A DNA stretch of 64,000 nucleotides from positions 863,610-927,609 of the forward strand of contig CAJNOI010000010.1 of assembly GCA_905250115.1 (NCBI GenBank), in the 5' to 3' direction. This document shows, in pieces, positions 61,646 to 64,000 of the stretch. How positions within the stretch are numbered: the stretch's first letter is position 1; each line of letters begins with the position of its first letter. The translations under genes were made by a program, and so were the position numbers. Source of the stretch: Adineta steineri. Lineage: Eukaryota > Rotifera > Eurotatoria > Adinetida > Adinetidae. The notes beneath the pieces are model-generated. The model had not been told where the DNA came from. It saw only the letters and a program-made list of their open reading frames with translations, and ran no database searches.

Positions 61646-63698
61646 GATTTAAAATCAAAAAATAGAAGAAAAAATCAAAAATATTTATTCATTATTCAAA
61701 TAATTATATAAAATACAACAACAACGAAAAAAAAAGAAATATTTATTTTGCATTATTTATTTCATAATATCAATAATCGAATATAATTTATTTTTGATGA
61801 TGTTGATTCATTCAATATACATTAGTTTGTTTTCCATTATTTACTCTATTCATATTTGTAGTTTATCATCAAAAGCCAAGATTATATAAGAATATTAAAA
61901 AAAAATATTTTATTTTACATGTATATGTTGATTTATTTATATTCTTATAAGAAAACTTGACAACGAGGTTAGATAATTACCTAAACTCGCATATCGCATG
62001 TTGATATCAAATTTATCAATACTATACTTAAGTATTGAAACATCTCAATTACTAAGCATAATCGAATATAATGAAGTATTAAAGATCAATATCGACAAAA
62101 AAAGTAATTTGTCTGATGAAAGATTTTTCATAAAATAAACCTGATCAATATGATAATTAAGAGAATCACTCAGAAATACTAGTTAATTCAATGAATATTA
62201 TAATTTATATCTGTAATGAAATGAAAATATCGATTTAAACAAAATCCAGTATATATCTTCTTTCTTCAAGTATAATTATTGAATGTTTGAAAGATAATTT
62301 TGTTATCAAATAAAATCATATAACTTGATTAATTATAATATCTTCATAAAATGGAATTCTTCAATAAATAATAAAGATATCATTAAAAATTAATTCTGTC
62401 GTGTTGTAATAAAGATAATTGTTACATTTGTCAACATTAGACTTTCATATTAATCCATGTAGTTTTCTAGGTTTTGATATCCATTGTAAAAAAATCATTG
62501 AAATCATGACTACCCAGACAGACAAGACCTCTTAAAAATCGCGTAAAAACGCGTTTAAAATTCGTATATACACCGTTTTTACGAATTCTTAACGCGTTTC
62601 TACGCAGTTTTTTGGAAAGCGTTCTACTGCGTTGAAATACGGAATTCAACGTGGTTTTATACGTTATTTTGTGAGTTTTAACGCGTTAATCACAGTAGAC
62701 AAAGCTAACGGAGATAAAAATTGTGAAAATGTGCGCTTTTCCCGCTTATATTTTCGTTAAAGTTTCAAAATTTCTACGCCGTATTTCTCCGTTTTTTTGA
62801 GTTTTGTTTGTCTGGGTAGTGTATGTACTAATTCGAATTTTAATTCTTTATTTAGAATTAATTTATTTCTTATTCACATCTATCTACACTCATACTTTCA
62901 AGATATGTACATGAAATCTTGAGAAGTCTACTGATTAATTAATTTCAATACTAAATGAAAAATTTTCACCATATTTTGAAGTCGGAAAACCCCTGTGAAT
63001 TATTAAGAAAATGAATTAACACACCATTGCGCTTGAATGTTAAAAACCAGTTTGAAATAATATCATAATTGATTGTAATAATAACATATAATCGATTGAA
63101 TAGTATAGTAGATTTATCAAAAAACGAAAAAAATATATTTTGACGTGTTTTAATTGAAGAAATACAACAAAACTTTGTATACATTTTTTATTTTTCGAAA
63201 ACGAAATATTACAGTTCCAATTTTCTAATCATCTTTCACCAAAGTAAACTTATCATTAATCATGTTTTTAAAGCTACTGATAACTATATTAGATTACCAT
63301 GAATATCAATTACCAATTGTCATGTATGATAATATGGAAAAAATATTAATTCCTTCGATGAAAGATCAAATCGTATCTTTTCAATAGCAAAGTGAAGATG
63401 ATATATTACTTATTTGTATTACTAATACTAACATAATATTTTTTTTCATGTATTAACCAAGAAATTTTTTTATGAGAGAAAAAAAAATGAATAAACGTTT
63501 TACAATATACATAAACGATAGACAAACACAAAGATAAAAATGTGTATACATATAATGGAAATGATATTTAATCTATTTGACATAATATATATTGTTTTCT
63601 TGCTTTATCTAATATATAAAAATGCTCGATAGAACGAGAATTTTTCTGTTTTCGAACGAATAGAATGAAAAAAACTAGTAATTTTTTTATTTGTATGT
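61646..63698. other. Intergenic region containing a MITE
   Basis: About 2 kb between the KIAA1143-like start and the stop of the right-edge gene. It contains the foldback element at 62509-62820. The rest is AT-rich without a supported gene. A 72-codon minus-strand frame at 62966-63184 resembles nothing. Confidence 0.5.
62509..62820. mobile_element. MITE-like element with terminal inverted repeats
   Basis: The left end ACTACCCAGACAGACAAGAC (from 62509) and the right end, read inward on the other strand as ACTACCCAGACAAACAAAAC (from 62820), match at 18 of 20 positions, and similarity continues inward. The 312-bp body is richer in CG words (repeated ACGCGTT and TACG motifs) than its surroundings. 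It carries no real coding frame; a 60-codon frame inside is fortuitous. No clear target-site duplication was found at the borders, so superfamily is unassigned. Confidence 0.75.
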
Positions 63699-64000
63699 TT
63701 AACGTCTCATAGATCGTTTCGAAGGTATTGGTCCATTATCATTATACCTTGAACCTGAACGTTTTAAATTTGGACGATCTTGATAAGATGAATGATAATC
63801 ATTATGATTACGATCACGAGAATTTCGAGGTAAACCATCTCGATGATCCATCGATGAAGTACGTGATGACATTGATACATTTTCATAATCTCTTGATTGA
63901 GATACTGGATGATAGTTAATATCTAATGGATATTGTTCACGTGTCATATATGTTGATGATGATGATTGCATTGAAGCATTCGATGAACTTCGATACAAAT
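63699..64000 (-). CDS. 3' end of an unrecognised Ser/Arg/Asn-rich protein (partial at the window edge)
   Basis: An open frame of at least 100 codons runs in from the right edge and stops at 63699-63701. The apparent first codon is TTG, so the real start lies beyond the window. The sequence is disordered and rich in Ser, Arg, Asp, Asn and Tyr (SSSNASMQSSSSTYMTREQY, SRDRNHNDYHSSYQDRP), with a basic end PIPSKRSMRR. Such tails are common in RNA-processing proteins (RS/YR-like), but no domain is present to name it. Confidence 0.6.
   Translation of the reverse strand, partial: LYRSSSNASMQSSSSTYMTREQYPLDINYHPVSQSRDYENVSMSSRTSSMDHRDGLPRNSRDRNHNDYHSSYQDRPNLKRSGSRYNDNGPIPSKRSMRR

Noticed and set aside
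61417-61711. Val-, His- or Thr-rich frames overlapping the KIAA1143-like start
   Set aside because: They are alternative-frame shadows of the glycine-codon tract.
62467-62649. 60-codon frame inside the MITE
   Set aside because: It crosses the left border of the element and is a by-product of the repeated ACGCGTT words.

Overview
The window looks like nuclear DNA of a metazoan, most probably a bdelloid rotifer. It is AT-rich and uses the standard code. Its genes are broken by many very short GT-AG introns (mostly about 45-80 bp) and lie close together on both strands. The ADP-ribosyltransferase/TPR architecture at 32.3-34.2 kb, with its characteristic leading domain, and the F-box protein of 11.9-14.5 kb resemble families I know as expanded in bdelloids. 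The organism call is inference; no ribosomal or organellar marker is present. Protein models were joined by hand from splice sites and frame continuity, so internal exon borders are less certain than the gene ends.

Layout. 0-2.8 kb: DDX24/MAK5-type RNA helicase (-). 3.7-10.3 kb: MON2 trafficking scaffold (-). 11.2-14.5 kb: a small orphan and an F-box protein (-). 16.2-17.5 kb: KLF10/11-type zinc finger (+), convergent with DNAAF11/LRRC6 (-, 17.9-20.0 kb). 21.8-28.5 kb: SLC25A51-type mitochondrial carrier and CYFIP (both -). 29.9-34.2 kb: a chimeric gene (+) joining an ERICH3-type ciliary N-terminus to an ADP-ribosyltransferase-like/TPR module. It is convergent with DRC2/CCDC65 (-), which is followed 95 bp away by CFAP68 (-). 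37.2-39.1 kb: a cysteine-rich membrane orphan and a small RRM protein (-). 39.1-41.0 kb: gene-free, with a transposon flanked by a perfect 10-bp target-site duplication. 41.0-44.1 kb: LDL-receptor-like protein (-). 44.9-47.2 kb: RPA43/POLR1F, ANAPC16 and SSR4 (all -). 47.5-48.6 kb: SDF2-like MIR protein (+), divergent from SSR4. 49.5-50.9 kb: tyrosine-phosphatase-like gene (+). 50.9-54.6 kb: gene-poor. 54.6-56.5 kb: PIM-type kinase (-). 59.8-61.6 kb: KIAA1143-like (-). 62.5-62.8 kb: a MITE. 63.7 kb to the right edge: 3' end of an unrecognised gene (-).

Most genes are ordinary conserved housekeeping or ciliary genes. Four have ciliary roles (DNAAF11, the ERICH3-like chimera, DRC2, CFAP68), and three of these are contiguous. 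The most unusual locus is the chimera. A conserved ciliary domain (DUF4590) is spliced in frame to a lineage-specific ART/TPR module whose catalytic motifs look degraded, which suggests a scaffold or binding role rather than ADP-ribosylation.
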